This document shows, piece after piece, positions 29,304 through 40,647 of a stretch of 64,000 bases of DNA. Position numbers and translations under genes: made by a program. Every line of letters starts with the position of its first letter. The first letter of the stretch is position 1. Source of the stretch: Pseudoips prasinana (taxonomy: Eukaryota; Arthropoda; Insecta; Lepidoptera; Nolidae). The stretch covers positions 4,278,001 through 4,342,000 of the forward strand of contig OX621261.1 of NCBI GenBank assembly GCA_951640165.1. Direction: 5' to 3'. The notes under the pieces were generated by a model, which was not told the origin of the DNA, made no database searches, and saw nothing but the letters and a program-made list of their open reading frames with translations.

Positions 29304-32300
29304 ATAAATACTATTTACCTGGTATCCTTGCGCAAAAAGTAAAAATAGTAAAAAAATACTCATATGTGCATCCACAAAAACACCTCACATACTCACATAC
29401 CACACACACACACTCATACACACACTCACACACATACTTTTGCTCAAACTTTTATTTTATTTTTCTCATATTTTATACTGTTAATATGGTCAATACTCCA
29501 AGGACCTGGGGGACCTGAAGGGGACCTGGTGACCTGAAATACAGGCCTACTAGAGCCTAGTTTGGGCATCAGTCTTCCACAATATTTTTGTTTAATGTTG
29601 TACAATTTTCAATGTCTGTAACCATAACACTATGTACCATATTATAATATTGTGGAGAGAAATAAAAAAATATTACATGGCATTGGGTATAATTGCATAG
29701 AACTATGATCTGACGGTCACCGTAGCCAAGTGGTAGTGCTCCTGCCTACGAAGCTGGTGGTCCTGGGTTTGAATCCCAGTAAGTGCAAATATTTGTGTGA
29801 TGAGCACGAATATTTGTTTCTGAGCCTTGGATGTTTTCTATGTATATAAGTATTTATCTATCTATATAAGTATGTATATCGTCGCCTGGTACCCATTATA
29901 CAAGCTTTGCTTAGTTTGGGGCTAGGATGATCTGTGTGACATTGTCCCTAGATATTATTAGCTGTTACATGGCATTGGTGTGATTTTGCTTTACTTTGCT
30001 TGCTTAAGAATTCGTACATAAAAATAAAACATGCAGGACAGTTTTGAGGACTGCCGATTTAAGTGAAAACTATTTGTTACACTTCTAACCTAAATAATCC
30101 TTCTAAATATAGCTAAAATTTAAAATTTTGATCATTAAACCTACACATGATCCTTGACAATAACTTATTTTTTTATTTTTATTAAATATCGTAACTGTTA
30201 TAAAATAAATCTTATTGTAAATTATTTCCTACAATCCGTGTACCTAAATATCTATATGTACCTAGAAATAATTATATATTACTACGAACATGTTCTGACT
30301 ATTTAGAAGCGCTTTTTTAAAGTCTACGTGAATAAAAACCTATTTTATTTTAATATTATAAACGTGAAAGTTTGTAAGTATGGATGGATGTTTGTTACTC
30401 TTTCACGTAAAAACTACTCAGTGGATCTTAATGAAACTTTACAATAATATAGCTTATACATCAGAATAACACTTAGGCTACAATTTATAAATATTTTGTG
30501 GCAATTGTCCAAAATATGACGATAAGTGTCAAGTAAGTAGGAAAAAAATTACCATCTGCGAGCTATTCCGGAGTGCACTGCCAAAACCGCTAGAGGTACA
30601 CATCCTACTAATATTATAAATGCGAAAGTTGGTGGGTGTAGATGTCTGGATGTATATTTATTACTGGAGATGTAAAAGGACTGAATATGACTAGTCACAA
30701 TTGTCATAAACCTTAAATGTCCGGTCATTTACCGTCAAATTCAGTCAATTTGACTCAACTATTATTGTCTATTCTCTACTACCACCTAATTATTTATTTA
30801 TATAGGTACCCAATTTATATGCAAGTTTAAATGAAGCAACGTTTCATTTTCTATTTTATCATGACAGGATAAGACGACATCAAAGTCGATGCGCGAGGCA
30901 ATGCGATGTTGCCATTTTGTCTTAAATGCACGCATGAGTAGAAATGTAAAATGATTAACACTATATATTAATACTATAAGTCATAAAAACCACTTTTGTG
31001 TTACAATTTAGAAGTTGTAGACTTTTATCAACGACGAAAACTTAAAAGGTACTAAAATATTACTGAAATCAAATTGACTGAAAATGACCATTTATGACAG
31101 TTAATGACCATTTTTGACCAATTTGACCGTACATGACAGTCAGTCTAATTCAGTCACTTTAGTCATTTTCAACACTATTTATTACTATTTTACGCCAAAA
31201 CTACTTTAACGCGGATGAAACCGCGGGGCCTAGCTATCTACAATAAAATAGTGCATACCATTCATGGTCACTATTCAGTAAAAATTTACAGGTTTTTTTT
31301 CGTCCTACCCTGCCGTTTTAGCCCTACCGCGCAGTGCTTGACATTTGACACATGTTTCATTTTATTTTATTTGAGACAACAATCAAGCGCGAAATTTGCT
31401 TAATACTAATACAGTATTTCTTAGAATGGACTTAGTTAATCTCACAAACAGCATCGTTATCTACAACAGATCATTTGAAACAGTAAAACTAGTAACAAGC
31501 AACTATGGCAAACTATGGGTAATGAACAAAATTAACTTAGTCTAGGTAGCATACAGTAGGTGTGTATTAGGTATTATACAGTGATAATAATATTTATACG
31601 GTAATATTTAAATAAGTAGAATCCAACTCGGCTGGGCAGCGTTCGGGAAGCTACGTAATATCTTCTCGTCCCAAATACCGCAGTGTCTCAAGTCGCAAGT
31701 CTTCGACCAGTGTGTGTTGCCAGTGATGACTTACGGAACAGAGACGTGGACGTGATGGGCCTTTTCAGGCGGCTCAAGGTCACCCAAAGAGCAATGGAAA
31801 GGGCTATGCTTGGAGTTTCCCTGCGAGATCGAAACAGAAATGCTGAGATCCGCAGGCGAACCAAAGTAACCGACATAGCCCAAATAGTTGCCAAACTGAA
31901 GTGGCAGTGGGCAGCACATAGCTCGTAGAGCCGACGGCCGCTGGGGCAGAAAGGTTCTCGAGTGGCGACCACGAACCGGAAGACGCAGCGTGGGAGGGCT
32001 CCTACATGATGGATGATCTTGTGCGGGTCGCGGGAAGCCGCTGGATGCAGGCAGCGCAGGACCGGCTATTGTGGAGATCCTTGGGGGAGGCCTTTGTCCA
32101 GCAGTCGACGTCTTTCGGCTGATATGATGGTGATGATGAATATTTAAATAAGATTTATTATATATAACTTATTCATTAACTGTTTTTTAAACTGAGATAT
32201 AGACAAAGCAAATACTTTTTTTTTTTATCTGGATTATTCCCTCCCTCTTACCCACCACTGCAACTCCTGTAAGCCAGGATCAACAGTGGCACACAATGAA

Positions 32301-32662
32301 ATGACACTGAGCTGTGAGGCTCAGGCATGTCCCGGGGAATGGCTTTAACTGTCTTGGATCCCGCAACGAATTTAATCAGAAAGAAAAAAAGGAGGAGTTA
32401 GAAATGAATAGTTCCACTTCCCTCCTGAGCAAAGCGGGAGACAGAATGATATAAAGAGGCTATAACCTCATTAAACGAGAGAATTGAAACTACAGCAGCC
32501 AGCTGCAAGAGCACCGAGGATTAATTTAAGGGTCCAGCAAATACCTATATCAATATCAATGAAATTGTCGTTGTAACCTTTCATTATCTGCCTTAAAGGC
32601 GCTCGTTCGCCAGCCAGTCAACCAGGGCCTCTACCGGCTAAGTCGCCGAACATCGATTTCTT
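29304..32662 (+). repeat. Segmental duplication, unit B (3,359 bp)
   Basis: Direct copy of 24899-28317, offset 4,405 bp at the left and 4,345 bp at the right. Its right end stops inside the MITE arm and abuts a truncated Helitron. It includes SINE C at 29713-29967, repeat X at 30093-30357, the Helitron-like element at 30603-31233 and the RTE 3' end at 31615-32135. Confidence 0.95.
31615..32135 (+). pseudogene. RTE (BovB-like) 3' end, unit B
   Basis: Uninterrupted counterpart of 27205-27790. It encodes the region from FGKLRNIFSSQIPQC to the C-terminal WTSFG in broken frames and then the GATGATGATGA tail. It shows the empty site of the poly(A) insertion. Confidence 0.8.
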
Positions 32663-32929
32663 TTGAATATTTTTTAAATAGGATACTCGGGGCGTGATCC
32701 ACAATCAATATCGGAGGCAAAAATATAGTTTTTAAAATTTGTGTCGGTTTGTCTGTATGTCCGGGCTAAAATCATAAAGTACTGCATGGATTTACTTCAA
32801 ATTTTGCATGAATATTACTAAGAGGTCGGGTTAACATATAGGCTACATATTATCACGCTATCATCTAAGCGGGAAGAGCTGTGATAATTTATAAAGTTTA
32901 ACGCGGGTAAAACCGCGGGGCACAGCTAG
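32663..32929 (+). mobile_element. Lep1-type Helitron lacking its 5' end
   Basis: Begins in TGAATATTTTTTAAATAGG and ends GGGGCACAGCTAG at 32929. The first 50 bp or so are replaced by the end of duplication unit B. Confidence 0.85.
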
Positions 32930-32934
32930 TAGAC

Positions 32935-33140
32935 TATATTACTACAAAGTTTCATCAAAATCCGTTCGGTAGTTATGGCGTTAAAGAGTAACAAACATCT
33001 TTGCATCCATAGTCACAAACTATTGCATGAAAATATTGGTAGGATGTGCTATTCGGACATTAAGCTATATTACTACAATGTTTCATCAGAATCCGTTCTG
33101 TAGTTTTTGCGTGAAAGAGTAACAAAAATCTATACATCTA
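32935..33140 (+). repeat. Helitron-type flank repeated twice
   Basis: The phrase CATCAAAATCCGTTCGGTAG near 32952 recurs as CATCAGAATCCGTTCTGTAG near 33082. Each is followed by AAAGAGTAACAAA. This wording is typical of the interior of lepidopteran Helitrons. Confidence 0.5.
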
Positions 33141-33329
33141 TACTTACAAACTTTCACATTTATATTTGTATATATTTGTAGGACTGTCGAAGAAGAAAAT
33201 GAAACAATGCTGCATGTAACTAATATTTAAATGCCATGCGTAGAATAGCCATTGAGGAGACTTCAAGAATCTACCCTTAACAAGCGTACTGAAATATGTG
33301 GAGGCTGCATTCCGGGCTCTAGGGGTAGA

Positions 33330-33470
33330 ATACAAACGGAACAGAAAAAGACCGCTCGGACGGACTAATTCAAAAAAATTGTTGCTTTAATTACTGATTC
33401 TAAACTGTGTTTATATAATACATTGTGAGCTTGACAAGTACAAGTGTATGTAAATACCCAAGTGCTCAAC
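33330..33470 (+). repeat. Interspersed repeat shared with 49570-49905
   Basis: CGGACGGACTAATTCAAAA and TACATTGTGAGCTTGACAA recur, inverted, at 49570-49905. There an extra 200 bp or so lies between the two landmarks. Confidence 0.65.
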
Positions 33471-33542
33471 GGGGTTTAGTACAACATATAAAAGTACAAA
33501 AAACAAGGATAGTAGGCTGAATTATATTTCCTTTCATTTTAG

Positions 33543-33615
33543 GTGCCGATGAAGAGCTATTACGATCAATGTCCCACGCCCTACAGGACTGAGACCTTTG
33601 ACTTACAGGACTTCG
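33543..33615 (+). CDS. Candidate internal exon of the plus-strand host gene
   Basis: A 73-bp open segment is bounded by TTCATTTTAG at the acceptor and a strong donor, CTTCG/GTAAGA. In the frame ending in phase 1 it reads VPMKSYYDQCPTPYRTETFD then LQDF. The next candidate exon at 44584 begins with the two bases needed to complete the split codon, so the two are compatible as parts of one gene. A SINE begins 27 bp after the donor. I do not recognise the protein, and upstream exons were not found. The alternative is a chance splice-bounded stretch. Confidence 0.5.
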
Positions 33616-33642
33616 GTAAGATTATTTTTTTATACCAAATGC

Positions 33643-33999
33643 ATGATGATGATGTCCTCCCGACCGAATTTCGGTTACGGCGGCCAGTCTCAATGGAGAC
33701 TAGCCAATTGCGCAGGACATATATTGCACAAGTGAGTGGTACTTTCTATTCACTCACTGTCATGATCCGATGGGACGACTAGCGACACGACCGGAAAGAG
33801 GTCAGGTACGGGACCGACGGCTTTACGTGCTCTCCGAGGGACGGGGGTGTAATACCGCCAACTCCCAGACTTCGGGCTGATGCTGAGAAATTTTCTTTTT
33901 AATGAAAAATCCAAAAATCACTTTTTGGTCCGACCCGGGATTTGAACCCAGGACCTCATTATCTGCGGTGGAACACGCTACCGCTAGACCAACGAGACA
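33643..33999 (-). repeat. tRNA-headed SINE (family A) with 9-bp TSD
   Basis: Flanked by ACCAAATGC at 33634-33642 and 34000-34008. Head on the right, with the inverse of GGGTTCAAATCCCGGG. It lies just inside the intron after the 33543-33615 exon. Confidence 0.9.
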
Positions 34000-34204
34000 A
34001 CCAAATGCCTACACCTCTTTCTAGTAATAAATGGTTTATTTCATCTCCACAAATTACATTCTTAGGTATTAGCAAATACAGTTGACAAAAGGTTTGACAA
34101 AATTTGTAACTTGTGGGAGATCTGGAGTCTAAGCTAAGCCTAGGACTGTATTTTAGCACTCCAGGCCCCCCCAAAAAATAAAGTGATACATTATAAATAT
34201 GATA

Positions 34205-34715
34205 CATACATAGACTCACGCCTGTTTCCCAGAGGGGTAGGCAGAGACAACGGATTTCCATTTGTCACGATCTTTCCACACGTCATTTGCCTCGATTACT
34301 GTCATTATATTCTTCATACATGCTCGCCGGTTACTTCTGACCGGGTACTTCTGACCTGCCCTTTCTTGAGGACGTCTCCGATTTGGTCAGAAAATGTTCG
34401 ACGAGGTCTTCCCCTTCCGGTTGTTCCACTCACACAGGCCAGGTATACTTCTTTGGTCAATCTTCTTTCATTCATCCTTTCTAAATGGCCAAACCATCTC
34501 AGCATTCCTTTTTCAATCTTTGTGACTACATCCTCTTTCACACCACAACGCTCTCTTACATCAGTATTTCGAATCCTGTCTCTCAAAGTCACACCACACA
34601 TACTTCTCAGAGCTCTCATTTCCACTGCATTTATTTTACTTTCATTCTTTTTCTGCCATACCCAACTTTCACTTCTATACATTAAAGTTGGCACTAATAC
34701 CCCATCGTGCACGGC
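34205..34715 (-). pseudogene. RTE-like LINE, C-terminal polymerase fragment
   Basis: The 34314-34712 frame reads [30 protein letters not shown] and [18 protein letters not shown], the end of an RTE-type polymerase. Its 3' end at 34200 has CATACATA repeats. The catalytic palm is absent. Confidence 0.75.
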
Positions 34716-34747
34716 CAGTCGAGCCTATAAATATGATGTCAACGGGA

Positions 34748-34755
34748 TAACAAAC

Positions 34756-34817
<62 letters not shown>

Positions 34818-34840
34818 TTATGAGTGTTTGCGTGTGTATG
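34748..34840. repeat. (GT)n microsatellite
   Basis: Long GT runs broken by a short TATATATA. Confidence 0.97.
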
Positions 34841-35011
34841 ACAATATATATGACAATGTATATATAATATACGAGAATATATTAGTGGCTAGGACAAAGA
34901 GGTTGAAGAGGACCGTTGAAATCAAATTATATATAATTACTAGCTGTCCCGTAAAACGCTGTACTAATAAATTATGGAATCTCATCGCGGTGCCATCTCC
35001 TGATAATACCA

Positions 35012-35050
35012 GCCGAAAGAAAAGAAAAAAAGAAAGAAAGAAAAATATAG
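35012..35050. repeat. (GAAA)n microsatellite
   Basis: Imperfect GAAA repeats follow a CTAGCTGTCCCG Helitron-like terminus at about 34941. Confidence 0.8.
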
Positions 35051-35307
35051 ATATTTATTCCGTAAACAAGCATAGATAATAATAATATATAGGTACACAT
35101 AAAGAAGTTCTTAATTGCTATCTGTGCGAGTCCAAATTGATCCCATCTCAGCTCTAGCTGCGACATTACTGTTGCAGCGCTGGTTTTCTGATGGAACCAG
35201 GTAAAAAATAACAATCGGTCAATTCATGTGTCAGTACAGCTCGCATTTCAATTTTAAAGGTATCTGAACACTAATAATCTTACTTACTTACAAATAATTA
35301 AAATACT

Positions 35308-35872
35308 AAGACGTCCACTGCTGGACAAAGGCCTCCCCCAAAGATCTCCACAATTGCCGGTCTTGCGCTATCCGCATCCAGGTACCCTCACAAGATCATT
35401 GGTACATCTTGTAGAGTGCCAGGCCAACCAAAAGAACCGAAATAGCCGTAAGAATTGCCAAGCTGAAGTGGCAGTGGGCAGGGCACATAGCTCGTAGAGC
35501 CGACGGCCGCTGGGGCAGAAAGGTTCTCGAGTGGCGACCACGAACCGGAAGACGCAGCGTGGGCAGGCCCCCTACAAGATTGACCGATAATCGTGTGCGG
35601 GTCGCTGGAAATCGCTGGATGCGGATAGCGCAAGACCGGTAATTGTGGAGATCTTTGGGATACGCCTTTGTCCAGCAGTGGACGTCTTTTGGATGATATG
35701 ATGATGATGATGTCGCCACTGAAGAACCTTTCTACCCCATCGGCCGTCGGTTCTACGAGCTATATGCCACCCACTGCCACTTCAGCTTGCTTGCGAGATC
35801 GAATCAGAAATGTTGATATCCGCAGGCGAACCAAAGTAACCGACATAGCCCGAAGATTCAATTCAATTCAAT
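35308..35872 (+). repeat. Mosaic of RTE 3' fragments in both orientations
   Basis: 35308-35380 is a minus-strand RTE 3' end and 35398-35715 a plus-strand one with its GATGATGATG tail. 35716-35790 is a minus-strand internal piece and 35790-35860 another plus-strand piece (GAGATCGAATCAGAAATG...). The four pieces overlap in element coordinates, so several insertions or inversions are involved. Confidence 0.75.
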
Positions 35873-36480
35873 TCCGTTTATTCATGAACAATTTAAATTG
35901 TGTGTGAATCTATATATATAAAAATCAATGCCACTTTTCGTTGTAATGTTATAACTCAACAACGCCTACGTACGTACGTATAGGGAAGGTTTATACGTAG
36001 AGAAAATTAAAAAAAAGTCTTGAAAAAGTGTAAAATCAACATCTTTTAGCAATTTAAAATATTTTTTAGTTTGAATAAATTAACTTAATAATAATTTTAT
36101 ACGTAGCGAAGCAAGTACCGGGCCGCCAGTATTATATAAACATGAAACATAAAAACAATACAAATTAAAAAAAGCAGTACCCTAAATCTAAAATAAGCAG
36201 GTAAATGAACATCCATAGATATGTATGATAAAAAACTATTAATTATAAAAAAATCCAAATAACATTAATGAATTGTATAAAAATAGCTATTATTAATAAA
36301 TTATTTAATTAATAACATATTGATTTATAAATCGTCCATAGAGTAGAGACATCTTTTCAATAGGAGTGCCTTGAGTTGGGGTTTAAATGAACTTGTGTAC
36401 AGCATGCCCTAACTCAATCGGTAACTTATTAAAAATTTTAACAGCCTGATAATGAGGACTATGAGATTTTCCAAGCTGAT
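35862..36480 (-). pseudogene. CR1-like LINE 3' end interrupted by a Helitron
   Basis: The minus strand reads a polymerase C-terminus (VKIFNKLPIELGHAVHKF, near 36390-36450), a long AT-rich 3' UTR and a tail of ATTGA repeats at 35862-35878. The Helitron at 35909-36129 lies inside the UTR. Confidence 0.7.
35909..36129 (+). mobile_element. Helitron, second family
   Basis: Starts TCTATATATATAAAAATCAA after A35908 and ends ACCGGGCCGCCAG before T36130 (CCAG for the usual CTAG). It is the plus-strand counterpart of 22394-22626. Confidence 0.75.
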
Positions 36481-36494
36481 GTGGCAGTGGCCCG

Positions 36495-36755
36495 CTTAGT
36501 ATAATAATAATAATAAATATCCTGGGACATTATTTACACACGGCCATCTGATCCCAAACTAAGCAGAGCTTGTACTTTGGAAACCAGATGACTGACATAC
36601 TACTTTTCTTTTGTAAATACATACTTATATAGATAATTACACCCAGACTCAGGACATACAGACATGTTCATGCACACAAATATCTATCCTCGGTGGGAAT
36701 CGAACCCACGACCTCTGCCGTGAAAAGACACACTAACAGGCCCGCCCGTATACAA
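36495..36755 (-). repeat. tRNA-headed SINE (family B)
   Basis: Left end has an ATT-rich tail (TAATAATAATAATAA). The right end holds GGGAATCGAACCCACGACC, the inverse of the B-box region, and GGCCCGCC at the head. Confidence 0.85.
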
Positions 36756-37541
36756 CATGTTACTTAATTAACGCACATCCTGAAAATAGTTTGTTCAGAA
36801 TCGTTTACTGAATCGATTTATATCATTTTTCATGTAGGTAATTTTTTATTCCAAAATAATTAAAACTACGGAAATGATTGTCTTATTAAACCTGTACAGT
36901 CAAAACAAATTGAAATGGACCGTAACTCAAAGTAATAAGACTTTTAAAATCGCAGTTTTATTTGTATTCATACAAATTCCATCATTCAATACAAAATAAA
37001 GAAAAATAAACTTTATTCCTAGAAATTAATTTAGTAAATAACAATGCATATACATGTTAAATAAAAAATTCAGTGTATGTATTATGATAACAACATAATT
37101 TTCTAGTTGGGGTGCTTGAGGGTGTAGTTTAATTACTTTACATGTTGTATATTTTTACCCGACTGCGGGACGCAAAGGGTAATGTGTTTATCAGGCTATG
37201 TATGTATGTATGTTCCTTTGAAGCACTATACAGACCAAACGCCTGAACCGATTTTAATGATTCGCACGTCAATCGATTCCTTTCAATCCGGAAAGTGTCA
37301 CTAAAGACATGACGATAGTGAAAATTCAATATGGCGACTACTGGACGCCATATTGTGAAAATTTAAAAAATTAAAGTCAACAAACTATGTCATGTGGGGT
37401 ATCGTTGAATAGGTATTTAAAAAACATTTTTAGTTTTCTTTCAACATTTTTAGATTTGGCCGGCCGTTTAGGAGCTATATCGATTTAAAGTTGCGTAACA
37501 ACTATTCTCACATATAGGTTTTAAAACAGTAGAAATTTACG
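36756..37541. other. Non-coding, with one interspersed-repeat segment
   Basis: 37145-37345 (ATTTTTACCCGACTGCGG..., CCTGAACCGATTTTAATGAT) reads like an interspersed lepidopteran repeat. Nothing else was recognised. Confidence 0.4.
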
Positions 37542-37811
37542 ATGAAAAGACAAAAACTTCGTATGACTGTGGGTGTGAGTGTTGATGGACATATACTAAA
37601 GTATCTATTAGGTATATTGGACTACCTTAAGTATCTAACGTCTAACACGGTCGCCCATCTCCAACTTCAAACTTACTTAACTTCACTAGATGGTTTAATT
37701 ATTAGTACTCTGTACCACCGCAAGCTACTAAACAATCCTCATGATATCAAATCTCTCAATGAAATCACGAGATTGCGAAATTTGCAGTCATATAACAATA
37801 ACAATGACTGA
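37542..37811 (+). CDS. Unrecognised 89-residue open frame
   Basis: ATG at 37542 opens a Leu-rich frame (HILKYLLGILDYLKYL...) ending QSYNNNND. I do not recognise it. The frame could be an unprocessed exon, a fragment of a mobile element or chance. No clear splice sites were seen at its ends. Confidence 0.2.
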   Translation: MKRQKLRMTVGVSVDGHILKYLLGILDYLKYLTSNTVAHLQLQTYLTSLDGLIISTLYHRKLLNNPHDIKSLNEITRLRNLQSYNNNND

Positions 37812-38275
37812 CTTATCTCTCAGCTTAAAGAGCTGCTTGTATTAACGTGATATTTGGCCAGGATGTTTATTTATTCATTATCATATCACAGATTAAAAAA
37901 TATAGATTAAAAAGAAAACAGTAAAAAAAAATGCCACTCTGGAAAGTGGAACTCTAATTAAATATTGCCAATCGGACTATCTCGTAAATAAGCATGGACT
38001 CTTTTTCTTTTCTATATTAATGTCATACCAGATATAACTCAATATACATGCACTTTGTTTGCTTTTACTTTGAGGAAGGGGAGGGGGACAAAGACCTCAA
38101 TTTTAGGTTTTACGCTAATATTTCAAAAATGGCGCGATGAAATGAAAGCTTATAATATTTTCTATAACTTTGATACTTTTCCATATCCCATCCGTTTTCA
38201 AACTACAGGCTTTGGAAAAGTGCAATCAAAAAATGTTTTGAAATATTAGTTTCTAAGTCCAATTCTGTGAATGAT

Positions 38276-40647
38276 TCACATTTTTATTCTCTTAGGTCGT
38301 GAGGGTCGTGATTCTTGCTGAGAGGGCTCTGAATCATCTTCATGGTCATTCTCGTCGTCTTCCTCGCTAAAAGACACGCCGTTGAAGCATTTTCCTTGGC
38401 AATGAAGGCACGCAGTAGAAAATTTCAGCATAGCTTTGCGACATCCACATTTGCTGCTGCTACAATCCTTGGGGCAGCGACAAAATATTGTTTTTAGTAA
38501 AACCTGGGGCGCCGGTAAATCTTTTGTTGTTTTTGGCGCCAAGATATCACCATAAATTTTTCCACCCCCACTCTTGAGGGAGCAGCTCATTCCCAAGCCA
38601 CTGCTGAACTTGGTGATATGTGCTTCAGGAATTATATTTAGCTACTCTCTTAGTGGCTGTGTGGTGACGGCCTAGACAATATCGCCACCCCCTCTCATCC
38701 CGCGGGGGGACGTAGACGTCGTCCCGAGGGAATATATACCAGAGAATGGGCAGCAGCGTTCTCATGAGTACCAATGTCTACCTTACTGTGATTGCCAATC
38801 CGTTTGCCAAGCGTGGTTATTATGGCAGATCCCCTCAAATGAAGGACACAATTAAACCGCGGTCCCCAGTCCCCGGTAGCCCTGCTATTCCCAGCCGTGG
38901 TAACAGCCGTGGTGACGGCAGGGCAGGGGGTGCTAAGAATCCCCGGCAGATTCCGCGTTACCAAAACCGACGACCTCTGGCCCTGGCAACATACAACACA
39001 CGCACACTGCGGACCGACGAGAAGATGATCGAACTGGAGGAAGAATTGAGCAGGTTACATTGGGACAAAATAAGATTATCTGAATTTCGAAGATCTGCTC
39101 TATTTCCGGGAGGGCGACCAACTGTCCCAAGGTGGTGTTGGGTTCATAGTACACAAGTCCCTCGTCCACAACATACTGAAAATCGGGAGTATGTCGACTA
39201 GGGTTGCGTACCTTATACTCAGAATTACCAAGCGGTATTCGTTGAAGGCCATACAGGTTTACGCGCCGACTTCGACGCACTTCGACGATGAGGTTGAGGT
39301 CATGTATGAGGATATTTCTAGAGCCATACATACCTCGAACTCTTATTTCACTGTGGTCATGGGGGACTTTAACGCGAAGCTGGTTAAACGAGTCGATAAT
39401 GAGCTGAGAGTGGGGCAATTTGTAACTGGAGACCGAAATCCCGGGGCCAAATGTTGGCCGACTTCATGGAGAAGGAGGGACTCTTTATGATGAACTCCTC
39501 TTTCAAGAAGCCGGAAAACCGCAAATGGACCTGGGTAAGCCCGATCGTAAAAAAAAAACGAGATAGACTTTATCTTGTTGACGAGTAGACAGATGTTCAA
39601 TGACGTCTCAGTAATCAATACGATTAAAACCGGGAGCGATCACCGACTGGTGAGAGGCTCATTGAACCTAAATGTCAAGCTCCAGAGGTTCCGACTGATA
39701 AAGTCTACGCTCCGACCTTTACCCATCTACATCCAAAACCCGAAACCAAAACCGTTTCGAATGCCTAGCAGATTGCGAGGAAGTGGACTCATACCACGAC
39801 AGGCTCGAAGAAGCTGTCCATACGGCTGGGTCTAAGGTCTTCAAGGCCCATCGCACAAACAGAACCAAAAAGATCTCTGACTATACCCTGCAGCTTATGG
39901 ACGAAAGACGGAAAATGGTTCTGACATCCTCTGATGATGCTACCAGATACCGGCAGCTCACCAGACAGATCTTAAAGTCTTTGACTCACGACACGCGTCA
40001 ATTTAATACAAATAGTATTAAAGAAGCTATTCAGCGGAACAAAGGCTCTGAAGTGTTTGCAAGAGAACTATCTGTTGGACAGAGCCAACTGACGAAGCTG
40101 AAGACTGGGGATGGCAGAATCGTCACGTCTAGACCTGAGTTGCTGGAGACATCGAGAGGTTCTACGGACAGCTGTATACGAAAGCCCAGTCACCTGTCGA
40201 TAGTTGTGCCTAAGATCCCAGAGCACAACTAACCCAACACTTACCGACGACATCCCGGACGTCAGCCTGTGCGAGATTAGAATGGCTCTCGAACAGCTTA
40301 AGAACAACAAGGCGCCTGGTCGTGATGGAGTTACGGCAGAGCTTCTGAAGGCGGGTGGTACACCAATCCTACGGGCCCTTCAGAAGTTATTTAACTCCGT
40401 CATACTAGAAGGTCAAACGCTACAAGCATGACACAGGGGTGTGGTGGTGCTCTTCTTCAAAAAGGGCGATAAAACCCTCTTGAAGAATTACATTGAGAAG
40501 GGTCACTTTTGCTGGTGTCCCATACCATTTCAAGAAGCACACCTTCCCAGCTTCTGCAACATCACTATGGCTGAAGCTTGGGTTGTAAAAGATCTTTGCT
40601 GCTTCCTGAATAATTTCCGAATTTAAATACAATTTACAGAAACCCAC
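38276..40647 (-). pseudogene. Cysteine-rich protein of an unnamed insect family, split by an RTE insertion
   Basis: The N-terminal piece (40647-40490) includes SDVAEAGKVCFLKWYGTPA. After the LINE fragment (38641-40485), the C-terminal piece shows YHQVQQWLGNELLPQEWGW in one frame (38640-38560). After a frameshift it shows LLKTIFCRCPKDCSSSKCGC and CLHCQGKC in another (38276-38596). This order (LYGAP-like block, QQWLG..L.P.EWGW, Cys-rich tail) is one I associate with uncharacterised insect proteins. No biochemical role is known to me. The insertion, the frameshift and an acidic C-terminus after the Cys block are visible. Confidence 0.5.
38641..40485 (+). pseudogene. RTE (BovB-like) LINE: 5' region, endonuclease, start of RT
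   Basis: From the 5' region (38690-38900) the plus strand runs into an APE-type endonuclease, ALATYNTRTLRTDEK near 38973-39020. It continues with VGFIVHK, KAIQVYAPTS and VVMGDFNAKL (39191-39490). A decayed linker leads to the RT start, LKNNKAPGRDGVTAELLKAG (40204-40431), and VVVLFFKKGD at 40442-40470. It stops there, before the palm. At least five frame breaks occur. It complements the 3'-end fragments elsewhere, which lack this half. Confidence 0.8.

Noticed and set aside
33144..33335. 63-residue minus-strand frame
   Set aside because: No recognisable motif or splice context; probably chance within a repeat.
34183..35079. 298-residue plus-strand frame
   Set aside because: It is antisense to the RTE-like polymerase fragment and then runs through a (GT)n microsatellite.
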